The notes under the pieces: model-generated
What the model was told of the DNA's origin: nothing
What the model saw: only the letters and a program-made list of their open reading frames with translations
Database searches by the model: none
Made by a program: the position numbers and the translations under genes
Part shown: positions 35,536-44,399 of the stretch, piece by piece
Layout of the letters: every line of letters starts with the position of its first letter
Numbering within the stretch: the stretch's first letter is position 1
Assembly: GCF_023072615.1 (NCBI RefSeq)
Contig: NZ_JAKNRW010000003.1
Coordinates: 1-64,000 of the forward strand
Origin: Pseudomonas violetae
GTDB taxonomy: Bacteria > Pseudomonadota > Gammaproteobacteria > Pseudomonadales > Pseudomonadaceae
Direction of reading: 5' to 3'
Length of the DNA stretch: 64,000 nucleotides

Positions 35536-38127
35536 TTAGACTGCAGGGACCGTCTCCGGCTCGGCGGCGGGTTTGGGCAACGAAGACAGGAACGCCATGA
35601 TCAACGCCGCCAGGTAAGGCAGCGATTGCACCAGCAACATGGTGACCCAAAAGCGCATGTCGTTACTTGGCAAACCGTTCACCAGGAAGATCCCCAGTGC
35701 CGCGCCCCACAACAGCAACATAATGAACACCTCTTCCCGTGCCTCCGAAATCGCCACCCAGAAGCCGTGGTTATCGGCATTTTTCGGTGTGCGGAAGAAC
35801 GGAATACTGCTGGTGAAGAAACCGTACAGCACCGCTTTGGCGATGGTGTGCGACAACGCCAGCCCTGCCAATGCCGCGCAGAACGCATCCTTCAGGTTGA
35901 CCCCGACCGCACGGCGGTACAGGAAGATGATCTTGCCGACCTTGAACACGAACAGCGCCAGGGGCGGAATCGCGAAAATCAGCAACGGTGGATCGACCCG
36001 CTGCGGCACGATGATCATCGCCGCCGACCACAACAGGGCGCCGACGGTAAAGAAGATGTTCATGCCATCCGCCACCCACGGCAGCCAGCCTGCGAGGAAG
36101 TGGTAGCGCTGGCCACGGGTCAGTTCGGTGTCCTTGCCGCGCAGCAGGCTTGCGGTGTGCCGTTTGATAATCTGTATCGCACCGTAGGCCCAGCGGAAAC
36201 GCTGCTTCTTGAAGTCGATAAAGGTATCGGGCATCAACCCCTTGCCGTAGCTGGTGTGGTAGTACGCTGCCGACAGGCCTTTTTCGAACACCCGCAGACC
36301 CAGCTCGGCGTCTTCACAGATGCACCAGTCAGCCCAGCCCAGCTCCTCGAGCACTGAGCGACGGGTCATGGTCATGGTGCCGTGCTGGATGATCGCGTCA
36401 CGGTCGTTGCGGGTCACCATGCCGATGTGGAAGAAGCCTTTGTATTCCGCGTAGCACAACTTCTTGAAGGTGCTTTCGTTCTGGTCGCGGTAATCCTGCG
36501 GCGACTGCACCACGGCGATCTTCGGATCGGCAAAGTGCGGCACCATGTGCTTGAGCCAGTTCGGGTCGACGCAGTAATCGGAGTCGATCACCGCAATGAC
36601 CTCGGCATCCTTGGCGGTGTGCGGGATCAGGTAGTTCAGAGCGCCACCCTTGAAACCGGCGAGGGGCGCGACGTGGAAAAACTTGAAGCGAGGTCCCAGG
36701 GTTTCGCAGTAGGCCTGCACCGGTTCCCAGACGGCCGGGTCCTTGGTGTTGTTGTCGATGATCAGGACTTCGAAGTCTGGATAGTCGAGGTTGGCGAGGG
36801 CGTTGAGGGTCTGTTTGACCATCTCCGGTGGCTCGTTATAGCAAGGCACGTGGATCGAGACTTTTGGCCTGTAGTCCGAGTTGCCCACTACCGGCAGGAA
36901 TTCGCGTCTACGTTTGTGAGTCCAGACCGCTTCCGCCAGTTCATGGGCCTCGGTCAGCAGCACGATGAACACGCCGAGAGCACCGAGAGCGAGCAGAAAC
37001 CCCACCGTCAGGCTGAACCAGGTGCTGTATTGTTGGCTGTAGTCGTAACCGATCCACACTAGGACCGAGCCGCAGAGAAAGGCGATGAAGGTCAGGAAGG
37101 TTCGGCCACGCTGTCGCAGTGCCGAGCCGTCGATCATCAGCAGCGTCAGGGACAACAGGGCCAGCACTGCCGAGCCGATCGCCAGCACGCGCCATTGCGG
37201 GATCGCAACGACCGGGCCTACGAAGTTGAATTTCTGCTGGCGAGCTGCGTTGAAAACGCCCCAGTACGCGCCTACCGAACCTTCGTCGCTGGCTTTCCAC
37301 GGCTGGTCAAAGGCTTCAATCACGAAGTAGTTGAACCCTTGGCGGTTGAGCGTGTTGACCAGGGTGCGCAGGTAGATGGCCTGATCCGCCGGACTGGCGT
37401 CGGTGCCGCCGCGCATGCGGCCGTTACTTGGCCAGCCAACTTCCGAGAGCAGCAAGGGTTTCTTGGGGAACATTTTCTTCAGGTCACGGGCGCGGTCCAA
37501 GACAAATTGTCCGGCCTTGTCCACCGGGATGAACTCCCAGTAAGGCAATACGTGAGCGGCGATCAGGTCGACGTGTCTGGCCAGCTCCGGGTGTTCTTCC
37601 CAGACGTGCCATTGTTCGGACGTGGTCACAGGTACCTTCACCGCCGCCCTTACGCGATCGAGGATCATGCTCAGTTCCGCAGCGGTAATTTCCTTACGGA
37701 AAATTGCCTCGTTTCCTACAACCACCCGAACCACACTGCGCGACGTGTTGGCGATTTCAATCGCGCGCAGGATTTCCCGTTCATTGCGCTCCTGGTCGGG
37801 GCTGATCCAGATGCCGAGGGTCACTCGCAAGCCGAACTCTTCCGCCAGTTTGGGAATATCACCCAACGTGCCGTCGACCGAGTAAGTGCGGATGTTATCC
37901 GTCAGCTTGCTCATGATCTCCAGGTCACGGCGCATTTCATCGTCGTTTGGATATTGATCTTTTTGCGGGTACTGGCCTTGCTGGAATGGCGAATAGGAGA
38001 AGCCGGAGATCTGTTCGGGCCAGTTGGGAGCGGAGACCGGGCGATTGATCAGCGCCCAGAAGCCGGTAAACAAGGCTGCGATGGCGAGCACCACGACCAG
38101 GTTGAGTCCAAATTTACGCGATGACAT
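35536..38127 (-). CDS. ndvB: NdvB-type beta-1,3-glucan synthase/transferase (GH17-GT2 membrane protein)
   Basis: 863 aa from ATG 38127 (MSSRKFGLN); a TTG further upstream is less likely. Layout: one N-terminal membrane segment, a periplasmic GH17-like domain (~40-320, with VGNEAIFR and LLSEVGWPSNG), two membrane segments, a cytoplasmic GT2 domain (VSIHVPCYNEPPEMV, DxD as IDSDYC, ED in CEDAELG, QRFRW), and five or so C-terminal membrane segments. It matches P. aeruginosa NdvB, required for periplasmic cyclic beta-1,3-glucans and for biofilm-specific antibiotic tolerance. Single-gene unit with its own terminator. Confidence 0.92.
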   Translation of the reverse strand: MSSRKFGLNLVVVLAIAALFTGFWALINRPVSAPNWPEQISGFSYSPFQQGQYPQKDQYPNDDEMRRDLEIMSKLTDNIRTYSVDGTLGDIPKLAEEFGLRVTLGIWISPDQERNEREILRAIEIANTSRSVVRVVVGNEAIFRKEITAAELSMILDRVRAAVKVPVTTSEQWHVWEEHPELARHVDLIAAHVLPYWEFIPVDKAGQFVLDRARDLKKMFPKKPLLLSEVGWPSNGRMRGGTDASPADQAIYLRTLVNTLNRQGFNYFVIEAFDQPWKASDEGSVGAYWGVFNAARQQKFNFVGPVVAIPQWRVLAIGSAVLALLSLTLLMIDGSALRQRGRTFLTFIAFLCGSVLVWIGYDYSQQYSTWFSLTVGFLLALGALGVFIVLLTEAHELAEAVWTHKRRREFLPVVGNSDYRPKVSIHVPCYNEPPEMVKQTLNALANLDYPDFEVLIIDNNTKDPAVWEPVQAYCETLGPRFKFFHVAPLAGFKGGALNYLIPHTAKDAEVIAVIDSDYCVDPNWLKHMVPHFADPKIAVVQSPQDYRDQNESTFKKLCYAEYKGFFHIGMVTRNDRDAIIQHGTMTMTRRSVLEELGWADWCICEDAELGLRVFEKGLSAAYYHTSYGKGLMPDTFIDFKKQRFRWAYGAIQIIKRHTASLLRGKDTELTRGQRYHFLAGWLPWVADGMNIFFTVGALLWSAAMIIVPQRVDPPLLIFAIPPLALFVFKVGKIIFLYRRAVGVNLKDAFCAALAGLALSHTIAKAVLYGFFTSSIPFFRTPKNADNHGFWVAISEAREEVFIMLLLWGAALGIFLVNGLPSNDMRFWVTMLLVQSLPYLAALIMAFLSSLPKPAAEPETVPAV

Positions 38128-38297
38128 AGCTTTTTCGGGTTCCAAAGGCTGTGGAACGAAGGAGCGGTTGGCAACTGACTGCCAGAGGCAGGGGCGCGCA
38201 TCCTACACTGGGGGTTCTCTGACCGTACAGCTAACAGGGAAATGCCTGACATTGGGCACTCCGGTTTCACATAAGTTCTTACACTTGTCGGCGAAGC

Positions 38298-38327
38298 TTA
38301 AAACTTGTTGCTTGATAGCCCTATAAT
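38298..38327 (+). promoter_or_regulatory. Candidate promoter of tcdA
   Basis: A perfect -10 TATAAT (38322-38327) with TTAAAA 18 bp upstream as a weak -35, 26 bp before the tcdA start. Confidence 0.5.
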
Positions 38328-38353
38328 GCGCGCCGGTTTTTGGGGTAATGGTC

Positions 38354-39166
38354 ATGAGTACAGAAGATCCACGCTTTGCCGGAATCGCCCGCTTGTATGG
38401 CATCGAAGGCCTTGGGCGCCTGCGCGCCGCGCATGTGGCAATCGTCGGCGTCGGTGGCGTCGGTTCCTGGGCGGCGGAAGCCATTGCCCGGTGCGGCGTG
38501 GGCGAGATTTCGCTGTTTGATCTGGACGACGTCTGCGTCAGTAACGCCAATCGCCAGTTGCACGCACTGGACAGCACGGTGGGCAAGCCCAAGGTCGAGG
38601 TGATGGCCGAGCGTTTGCGCGGGATCAACCCGGATTGCACGGTGCACGCGGTGGCGGATTTCGTCACCCGCGAGACCATGGCTGAGTACATCACGCCGAA
38701 CATCGACTGTGTGATCGACTGCATCGACAGCGTCAACGCCAAGGCGGCGTTGATCGCCTGGTGCAAGCGCCGCAAGATCCAGATCATCACGACCGGCGGC
38801 GCGGGCGGGCAGATTGATCCGACGCTGATCCAGGTCTGTGACCTGAACCGTACGTTCAATGACCCACTGGCTTCGAAAGTACGCTCCACACTGCGCCGCG
38901 ATTACAACTTCTCGCGCACCGTGACGCGCCATTACAGCGTGCCGTGCGTGTTTTCCACCGAGCAACTACGCTACCCGAAACCGGATGGCAGTATTTGCCT
39001 GCAGAAGAGTTTTGTGGGCGATGGGGTGAAGCTGGACTGCGCGGGCGGGTTTGGTGCGGTGATGATGGTCACGGCGACGTTCGGCATGGTCGCGGCGACC
39101 AAGGCTGTGGACAAGATTGTGGCGGGCGTGCGGCGCCCGGCGGATCGCATCAAACCCGAAGCATAG
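38354..39166 (+). CDS. tcdA: tRNA threonylcarbamoyladenosine dehydratase (TcdA/CsdL)
   Basis: 270 aa; ATG 38354 chosen over the ATG two codons upstream because GGGGTAATG sits at better distance. E1-like (ThiF/MoeB) fold: ATP-binding VGVGGVGSWAAEAIARCG, the metal/ATP loop DLDDVCVSNANRQ, and SVNAKAALIAW. It converts t6A37 to cyclic t6A37 in ANN-decoding tRNAs with help from the CsdA-CsdE sulfur system, which is encoded convergently right after it. Confidence 0.93.
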   Translation: MSTEDPRFAGIARLYGIEGLGRLRAAHVAIVGVGGVGSWAAEAIARCGVGEISLFDLDDVCVSNANRQLHALDSTVGKPKVEVMAERLRGINPDCTVHAVADFVTRETMAEYITPNIDCVIDCIDSVNAKAALIAWCKRRKIQIITTGGAGGQIDPTLIQVCDLNRTFNDPLASKVRSTLRRDYNFSRTVTRHYSVPCVFSTEQLRYPKPDGSICLQKSFVGDGVKLDCAGGFGAVMMVTATFGMVAATKAVDKIVAGVRRPADRIKPEA

Positions 39167-39172
39167 ACCTCG

Positions 39173-39248
39173 GAGCTGCCGAAGGCTGCGATCTGTTGAT
39201 CTACAGCGTCACCACTGGCGCCAAAGATAGCAGCCTTCGGCAGCTACG
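39173..39248. repeat. Inverted pair of the second repeat family
   Basis: GAGCTGCCGAAGGCTGCGATCT and AGATAGCAGCCTTCGGCAGCT, the same family as the single copy at 12621. It lies between tcdA and csdE and may end both transcripts. Confidence 0.8.
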
Positions 39249-39648
39249 GGGCGAGTTCTTGCATGCGTTGCAGGACTGCATTGAGGCCATTGCTGCGTGA
39301 AGGGGAGAGTTGCCGGCTCAGTCCAAGCTGATTGAACCAGTCCGGTAAATCGACCTGCTTCAACTCACTGGCCGAGAGTCCGTTGACCCGCGCCAGCAGC
39401 AACGCCACCAGCCCGCGGATCAATCGCGCGTCGCTGCTCGCGGCAAACTGCCAGTGGCCGTCCTGCAGCGAGCCTACCAGCCACATCTGGCTTTCACAGC
39501 CGTGCACGCGGTTGCCGTCGACTTTGTCCTCATCGCTGAGCGCAGGCAGGCCGTCGCCCCACTGCATCAGCAGGCGCGCACGTTGTTCCCAGCCTGCGGC
39601 TTTCTGGAAGGTATCCAGCGCCGTGACGGCATCCGCTGGCAGGTTCAT
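39244..39648 (-). CDS. csdE: SufE-type sulfur acceptor CsdE
   Basis: 134 aa. The SufE/CsdE fold with sulfur-accepting C51 in RVHGCESQMWL. It takes persulfide sulfur from the cysteine desulfurase CsdA, its upstream neighbour, with which it overlaps by 4 bases (csdA stop / csdE start). Context (csdA before it, tcdA convergent) argues for CsdE rather than SufE, which belongs to suf operons. Confidence 0.92.
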   Translation of the reverse strand: MNLPADAVTALDTFQKAAGWEQRARLLMQWGDGLPALSDEDKVDGNRVHGCESQMWLVGSLQDGHWQFAASSDARLIRGLVALLLARVNGLSASELKQVDLPDWFNQLGLSRQLSPSRSNGLNAVLQRMQELAP

Positions 39649-40850
39649 CGCAGTAACTCCAGGGCCTGGTCCAGCGCTTCAAAGAACCGCTCCAGATCGT
39701 CGGAGTCGTTGTACAGCGCCAACGACACCCGAATCGCCCCGGCCAGTTCAAGGCTCTTGAGCAACGGCATGGCGCAGTGGTGACCGGCGCGTACGGCAAT
39801 GCCCTGTTCGGTCAGCAGATGCGCCACGTCCGAGTTATGCACACCCTCGACGACAAAGCTGGCCAGCGCCAGTTGCGGTTTGCCCAGCAGACGGATGCCG
39901 TTGCGGGCCTGCAGACCCTTGAGCAAATAGTCATGCAGTGCGGCTTCATGGGCCGACACGGCGTCCTGGTCCAGCCCTGCAAGATAATCCAGGGTCGCAC
40001 CGAGCCCGATCACGCTGGCAATTGGCGGAGTGCCTGCCTCGAAACCCAGCGGCGCCGGACGAAAGCGCGCGTCGTGATACTGGGTATCCAGCACCATTTC
40101 GCCGCCAAATTGCCAGTGACGCAGTTGTGTCAGCGCTTCATTTCGCCCAAACAACACGCCGAGGCCATCGGGGCCGTACAGCTTGTGACTGGAGAACACA
40201 TAGAAGTCGCATCCTAGCGCCTGCACGTCATGCCGGCCATGGACCACGCCCTGGGCTCCATCGACCACGGTCATGGCGCCGTGGGTCCGGGCCATAGCCA
40301 ACAGGGACGGCAGCGGTTGCCAGGCGCCAAGCACGTTGGACAACTGGCTGACAGCCAGCAAACGCGTGCGCGGGCCGATCAGCTGCGTGGCGGCGGCGAG
40401 GTCGATCAAGCCGTCGGCGTTGAGCGGCAGGATCACCAGCTTCAGGTCGCGACGACGGGCCAATTGTTGCCATGGCAACAGGTTGGCGTGATGCTCCAGG
40501 GCGCTGATGACGATCTCGTCGCCCGGATTGAATGAGTGTTCCAGGCCATAGGCCAGGAGGTTCAGCGCAGAAGTGGCGCCGTGGGTGAAGATGATCTGCC
40601 CGCAATCGCCAACATTCAGCCATTGCCCGACTTTGCTGCGGCTGTCCTCGAAGGCCTGGGTCGCGTGAGCGCCAGGCAGGTGCTGCGCCCGATGCACGTT
40701 GGCTGCGCCATTGGCGTAGTAATGCGCCAGCGCATCCAGCAGAGCTTGGGGTTTTTGCGTGGTGGCGGCGTTGTCCAGATAGGTCTGGTCCTGCCGTTGC
40801 AGCGCGGCGATGGCCGGGAAGTCGGCGCGCCACGGGGAGGGAATCATCAT
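39645..40850 (-). CDS. csdA: Cysteine desulfurase CsdA (SufS class, group II)
   Basis: 401 aa from ATG 40850; a second ATG is the next codon. Class V aminotransferase fold: YLDNAATTQKP, the PLP-binding lysine in FSSHKLYGPDGLG and the catalytic cysteine C359 in RAGHHCAMPLL. It releases alanine from cysteine and passes sulfur to CsdE. The RAGHHC form with short loop marks SufS/CsdA type, not IscS. Upstream lie the tandem REP copies. Confidence 0.93.
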   Translation of the reverse strand: MMIPSPWRADFPAIAALQRQDQTYLDNAATTQKPQALLDALAHYYANGAANVHRAQHLPGAHATQAFEDSRSKVGQWLNVGDCGQIIFTHGATSALNLLAYGLEHSFNPGDEIVISALEHHANLLPWQQLARRRDLKLVILPLNADGLIDLAAATQLIGPRTRLLAVSQLSNVLGAWQPLPSLLAMARTHGAMTVVDGAQGVVHGRHDVQALGCDFYVFSSHKLYGPDGLGVLFGRNEALTQLRHWQFGGEMVLDTQYHDARFRPAPLGFEAGTPPIASVIGLGATLDYLAGLDQDAVSAHEAALHDYLLKGLQARNGIRLLGKPQLALASFVVEGVHNSDVAHLLTEQGIAVRAGHHCAMPLLKSLELAGAIRVSLALYNDSDDLERFFEALDQALELLR

Positions 40851-40895
40851 GCAAATTGGCCCTGCCAAACATGGGCGGAAAAATGCCAAACCCGT

Positions 40896-41112
40896 TGTAG
40901 GAGCGAGCTTGCTCGCGATGGACGTCAACGATAACTCGGGCTGCTTGAATAACCGCGTTGCACTAGCGTTTTTCGCGAGCGAGCTCGCTCCTACAGAATT
41001 GACTGTGCATCTGTAGGAGCGAGCTTGCTCGCGATGGACGTCAACGATAACTCTGGCTACCTGAATAACCGCGGTGTCGTTGCGTTTTTCGCGAGCGAGG
41101 TCGCTCCTGCAG
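40896..41112. repeat. Tandem duplication of a REP pair (two near-identical 101-bp copies)
   Basis: Copy 1 at 40896-40996 and copy 2 at 41012-41112, both beginning TGTAGGAGCGAGCTTGCTCG and ending in the inverted unit CGCTCCT(A/G)CAG, 116 bp apart. The spacer text GATGGACGTCAACGATAACT is also shared, so a whole REPIN was duplicated. It lies between csdA and dapD. Confidence 0.9.
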
Positions 41113-41126
41113 GGTATTGGCGCAGT

Positions 41127-42161
41127 TTAGTTGTGAGCGTGCAGCGCTTCGTTCAGTTCGATGGCCGATTTGTGGGTCTTGCATTCCACGGCACCGGTTT
41201 CCGAATTGCGGCGGAACAGAAGGTCTGACTGACCGGCCAGTTCACGGGCCTTGACCACTTTCACCAACTGGTTTTTTTCGTCCAGCAGCGCAACCTTGGT
41301 GCCAGCGGTCACGTACAGGCCCGACTCAACGGTGTTGCGATCGCCCAACGGGATACCGATACCGGCGTTGGCGCCGATCAGGCAGCCTTCGCCCACTTTG
41401 ATCACGATGTTGCCGCCGCCTGACAGAGTGCCCATGGTGGAGCAACCGCCGCCCAGGTCGGAGCCCTTGCCGACGAATACGCCAGCCGATACCCGGCCTT
41501 CGATCATGCCTGGGCCTTCGGTGCCGGCGTTGAAGTTGACGAAACCTTCGTGCATCACGGTTGTGCCTTCACCGACATAAGCGCCCAGGCGCAGACGGGC
41601 CGCATCGGCGATGCGCACGCCGGCCGGTACGACGTAGTCGGTCATTTTCGGGAACTTGTCCACCGAGAACACTTCCAGCAGCTCGCCGCGCAGACGGGCT
41701 TCGAGTTGTAGTTCGGCCAGTTCGCTCAGGTCGATGGCGCCCTGGCTGGTCCAGGCTACGTTCGGCAGCAGCGGGAAGATCCCGGCCAGGTTCAGGCCGT
41801 GGGGCTTGACCAAACGATGGGACAGCAGGTGCAACTTGAGGTAAGCCTCAGGGGTGGAAGTCAGTTGCGCATCTTCAGCCAGCAGGGTGGCGACCAGCGG
41901 CTTGTGGCTTTCTGCCAGGCGGGTCAGCAGCTTGCCTTGTACCGCGTCGATGCCTTTCACGGCTTCTGCCAGTTGCGCAGCCTGCGCAGTGGTGAAAGTG
42001 ATGGCCTGGTTGCCTTCGCTATAACCGAGAATTGGCGCAACGGCAGCGACCAGTTCGGCCGAAGGGTTGAGCAGTGGCTGTGCGTAGAATACTTCCAGCC
42101 ATGCACCTTGACGGTTTTGGGTGCCGACACCAAAGGCCAGGCTGAACAGGGTAGTGGACAT
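41127..42161 (-). CDS. dapD: 2,3,4,5-tetrahydropyridine-2,6-dicarboxylate N-succinyltransferase
   Basis: 344 aa, the long DapD class of pseudomonads and actinobacteria (E. coli DapD is 274 aa). The C-terminal half shows the left-handed beta-helix hexapeptide repeats (VRIADAARLRLGAYVGEGTTVMHEGFVNFNAGT, CSTMGTLSGGGNIVIKVGEGCLIGANAGIGIPLGDR). It transfers succinyl from succinyl-CoA to the lysine/DAP precursor. DapC and DapE, which take the next two steps, are in the same window on the same strand. Confidence 0.96.
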   Translation of the reverse strand: MSTTLFSLAFGVGTQNRQGAWLEVFYAQPLLNPSAELVAAVAPILGYSEGNQAITFTTAQAAQLAEAVKGIDAVQGKLLTRLAESHKPLVATLLAEDAQLTSTPEAYLKLHLLSHRLVKPHGLNLAGIFPLLPNVAWTSQGAIDLSELAELQLEARLRGELLEVFSVDKFPKMTDYVVPAGVRIADAARLRLGAYVGEGTTVMHEGFVNFNAGTEGPGMIEGRVSAGVFVGKGSDLGGGCSTMGTLSGGGNIVIKVGEGCLIGANAGIGIPLGDRNTVESGLYVTAGTKVALLDEKNQLVKVVKARELAGQSDLLFRRNSETGAVECKTHKSAIELNEALHAHN

Positions 42162-42194
42162 GTAAATACCTCTAACAAAATTGAACGGGCTGGC

Positions 42195-42557
42195 TTATTT
42201 GAGCGCTGCCGCGTAGATATCTGGCTTGAAGCCAATCAGGGTTCGGTCACCGAGATCGAGCACCGGGCGCTTGATCATCGAGGGTTGCGCGAGCATCAGT
42301 TCGATGGCTTTCGATTGGTCGAGATCGGCTTTGCGTTCGTCTTCGAGTTTGCGAAAGGTCGTGCCTGCGCGGTTCAACACCACTTGCCAGCCGTGCTCGT
42401 CACACCACTGGGTCAGGTGTTCACGGTCGATTCCGGCCGTCTTGTAATCGTGGAAGTCATAGCTGACAGCGTGTTCATCAAGCCAGGTGCGCGCCTTTTT
42501 CATGGTGTCGCAAGCTTTGATGCCGAAAAGGTGCAACGATTTACTTGAAACGGTCAA
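42195..42557 (-). CDS. ArsC/Spx-family reductase-like protein (YffB type)
   Basis: 120 aa. Thioredoxin-fold family of Spx and ArsC; the N-terminal motif is GIKACDTMKKA with C16, as in YffB, which has one cysteine followed by xxM/T instead of CxxC. KPDIYAAALK ends it. Start: TTG at 42557 with a strong AAAGGGGG ribosome-binding site 7 bp upstream; the next ATG would remove the active site. It lies 33 bp upstream of dapD on the same strand, in the order also seen in PAO1 (memory). YffB may be a glutathione-dependent thiol reductase; its substrate is not known. Confidence 0.88.
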   Translation of the reverse strand: MTVSSKSLHLFGIKACDTMKKARTWLDEHAVSYDFHDYKTAGIDREHLTQWCDEHGWQVVLNRAGTTFRKLEDERKADLDQSKAIELMLAQPSMIKRPVLDLGDRTLIGFKPDIYAAALK

Positions 42558-42740
42558 GGAATTGCCCCCTTTACAGGTGCTGGAAAAAAAAGGTGAAGGA
42601 TTATGCCATGACCCTTCAGTTAAAACCCAAAACCCTGTGGGCGTCTCCTGCCCGAGTACGACATTGGTGTAACGGCCAACCCGCAGTCTAAACCGCTAAT
42701 ATGGCACTTCAATGCTGTTGATTGCCTGGGAAAACGCTTC
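42558..42740. other. Divergent intergenic region without gene
   Basis: 183 bp between the divergent YffB-type and antiporter genes. Beyond the two starts and the AAAGGGGG ribosome-binding site on the minus strand, I see no clear promoter pair, repeat or hairpin. Confidence 0.5.
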
Positions 42741-44372
42741 GTGCAAACCGCCTATACCGTGCTCATCCTGCTCATGCTGGTCAGCGTTTCCCGCCTGGTA
42801 GGGCGGATGATCCCGCTGCCCCTGCCGCTGGTGCAAATTTGCGCCGGGGCCTTGCTGGCCTGGCCGACGCTGGGTTTGCATGTGGCGCTGGACCCTGAGT
42901 TGTTTCTATTTTTGTTTTTGCCACCTTTGTTGTTCTCCGATGGCTGGCGGATGCCCAAGCGGGACCTGTGGCGGCTGCGCGGGCCGATCCTGACACTGGC
43001 AGTGGGACTGGTGTTGTTCACCGTAGTGGGTGCCGGTTACTTCATTCATTGGTTATTGCCGAGCATTCCCTTGCCAGTGGCGTTTGCGCTGGCGGCAGTC
43101 TTGTCCCCGACGGATGCCGTGGCGGTTTCGGCGATTTCGCAGAACAGGCTGCCGACGCCGTTGATGCACATGTTGCAGGGCGAGGCACTGATGAACGATG
43201 CATCAGGCTTGGTGACGTTCAAATTTGCCCTGGCCGCCGCCGTGACCGGTGTGTTTTCCCTGGCCAATGCCAGCCTGACTTTCGTCCTGGTAGCGGTCGG
43301 CGGACTGGCGGTCGGCGTCGCGTTGAGTTGGCTGGTGGGGCGCTTGCGCTCCTGGATGATCGCGCGAGGTTGGGATGACCCGGCAACCCACGTGGTGTTC
43401 ATGCTGTTGCTGCCTTTCGCTGCCTACGTACTGGCCGAGCGCCTCGGAGCGTCAGGCATCCTGTCGGCGGTAGCGGCAGGGATGATGCAGAGCTGGCTCG
43501 ACCTGCTACCGCGCCAGACGAGTACCCGGCTGCTCAATCGCAGCGTCTGGTCGCTGCTGGAGTTTGCCTTTAACGGTTTGATCTTCCTGCTGCTGGGCTT
43601 GCAGCTGCCGGACATCATCAAGGCTGTTGTCAGTCATGAAGCATCTTTGTGGCCGACCTTGTTCTTCCGTTGCCTGGACGTGGTGGCGATCTTCCTGGTG
43701 CTGTTGGTGTTGCGGTTTGTCTGGGTGCAAAGCATCTGGCGATTGTCGGGCCTGCTGCGCCGCTGGCGCGGAAAGGGCGAAATGGCGCAAGTTCCGACCG
43801 CCCGTTCCTGCTGGTTGCTGACCGTTGGCGGCGTGCGCGGGGCGGTGACGCTGGCAGGCGTGTTGTCGGTGCCAATGTTGATGGGTGGCGCGCCATTCCC
43901 TGAGCGTGACTTGCTGATCTTCATTGCTGCGGGAGTGATTCTGCTGTCGCTGATTGCCGCCTGTATTGCGCTGCCCTTGTTGCTGCGCGGCATTGAGAAA
44001 AGCCCCGACGACAAACGTCGCAGTGAAGTGCGTGACGCCTGGCGCAAGACCGCCGAGGCGGCGATTCATGCGCTCGAAGCCGAAGAAGCCAATCCGCAGG
44101 ACGCGGCTCAGGCAGCGCTCGCCGCCGAACTCAAGGCGCGGATCATGTCCGAATACCGGCATCAACTTGAGGTGTTCAACGATTCTGCGGAAGCCCAGGC
44201 ACTGGCATTCCAGATGGACTTGCTGGAGCGGCGGATGCGCTTGAAAGCACTGCGGGCGCAGCGATTGGAACTGTATAGCCTTAGCCGTCATCACCAGATT
44301 GGCGATGACGTACTGCGTGAGGTGTTGGCCGAACTGGATTTGAGCGAAGCCAATCTTGGGCAGGTTAAATAA
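42741..44372 (+). CDS. Na+/H+ antiporter, CPA1 (NhaP) family
   Basis: 543 aa from a GTG start. About twelve hydrophobic segments fill residues 5-410 (from AYTVLILLMLVSVSRLVG to LLSLIAACIALPLLL). CPA1 ion-site residues are visible: D125 in LSPTDAVAVSAI and N152-D153 in LMNDASGLV. The last ~130 residues are a charged, helical cytoplasmic tail (KSPDDKRRSEVRDAWRKTAE...). It should exchange Na+ or K+ for protons at the inner membrane. It is convergent with dapC. A role in pH or salt balance is inferred from family. Confidence 0.9.
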   Translation: MQTAYTVLILLMLVSVSRLVGRMIPLPLPLVQICAGALLAWPTLGLHVALDPELFLFLFLPPLLFSDGWRMPKRDLWRLRGPILTLAVGLVLFTVVGAGYFIHWLLPSIPLPVAFALAAVLSPTDAVAVSAISQNRLPTPLMHMLQGEALMNDASGLVTFKFALAAAVTGVFSLANASLTFVLVAVGGLAVGVALSWLVGRLRSWMIARGWDDPATHVVFMLLLPFAAYVLAERLGASGILSAVAAGMMQSWLDLLPRQTSTRLLNRSVWSLLEFAFNGLIFLLLGLQLPDIIKAVVSHEASLWPTLFFRCLDVVAIFLVLLVLRFVWVQSIWRLSGLLRRWRGKGEMAQVPTARSCWLLTVGGVRGAVTLAGVLSVPMLMGGAPFPERDLLIFIAAGVILLSLIAACIALPLLLRGIEKSPDDKRRSEVRDAWRKTAEAAIHALEAEEANPQDAAQAALAAELKARIMSEYRHQLEVFNDSAEAQALAFQMDLLERRMRLKALRAQRLELYSLSRHHQIGDDVLREVLAELDLSEANLGQVK

Positions 44373-44394
44373 CGACCGCCTGCGGCAGCGGTCG
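44373..44394. terminator. Hairpin between antiporter and dapC
   Basis: CGACCGC (44373-44379) / GCGGTCG (44388-44394) with 8-base loop directly after the antiporter stop and 6 bp before the end of the convergent dapC. No U-run, so weak or only structural. Confidence 0.45.
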
Positions 44395-44399
44395 ATGGC

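Noticed and set aside
40896..41112. Two direct repeats considered as a mini CRISPR array
   Set aside because: Only two units, the spacer text is repeated as well, and the units contain inverted REP ends; no cas genes nearby.
42195..42557. True arsenate reductase
   Set aside because: The active site has a single Cys in the YffB-type context, and there are no ars genes around it; position beside dapD is the usual place of the YffB-type protein.
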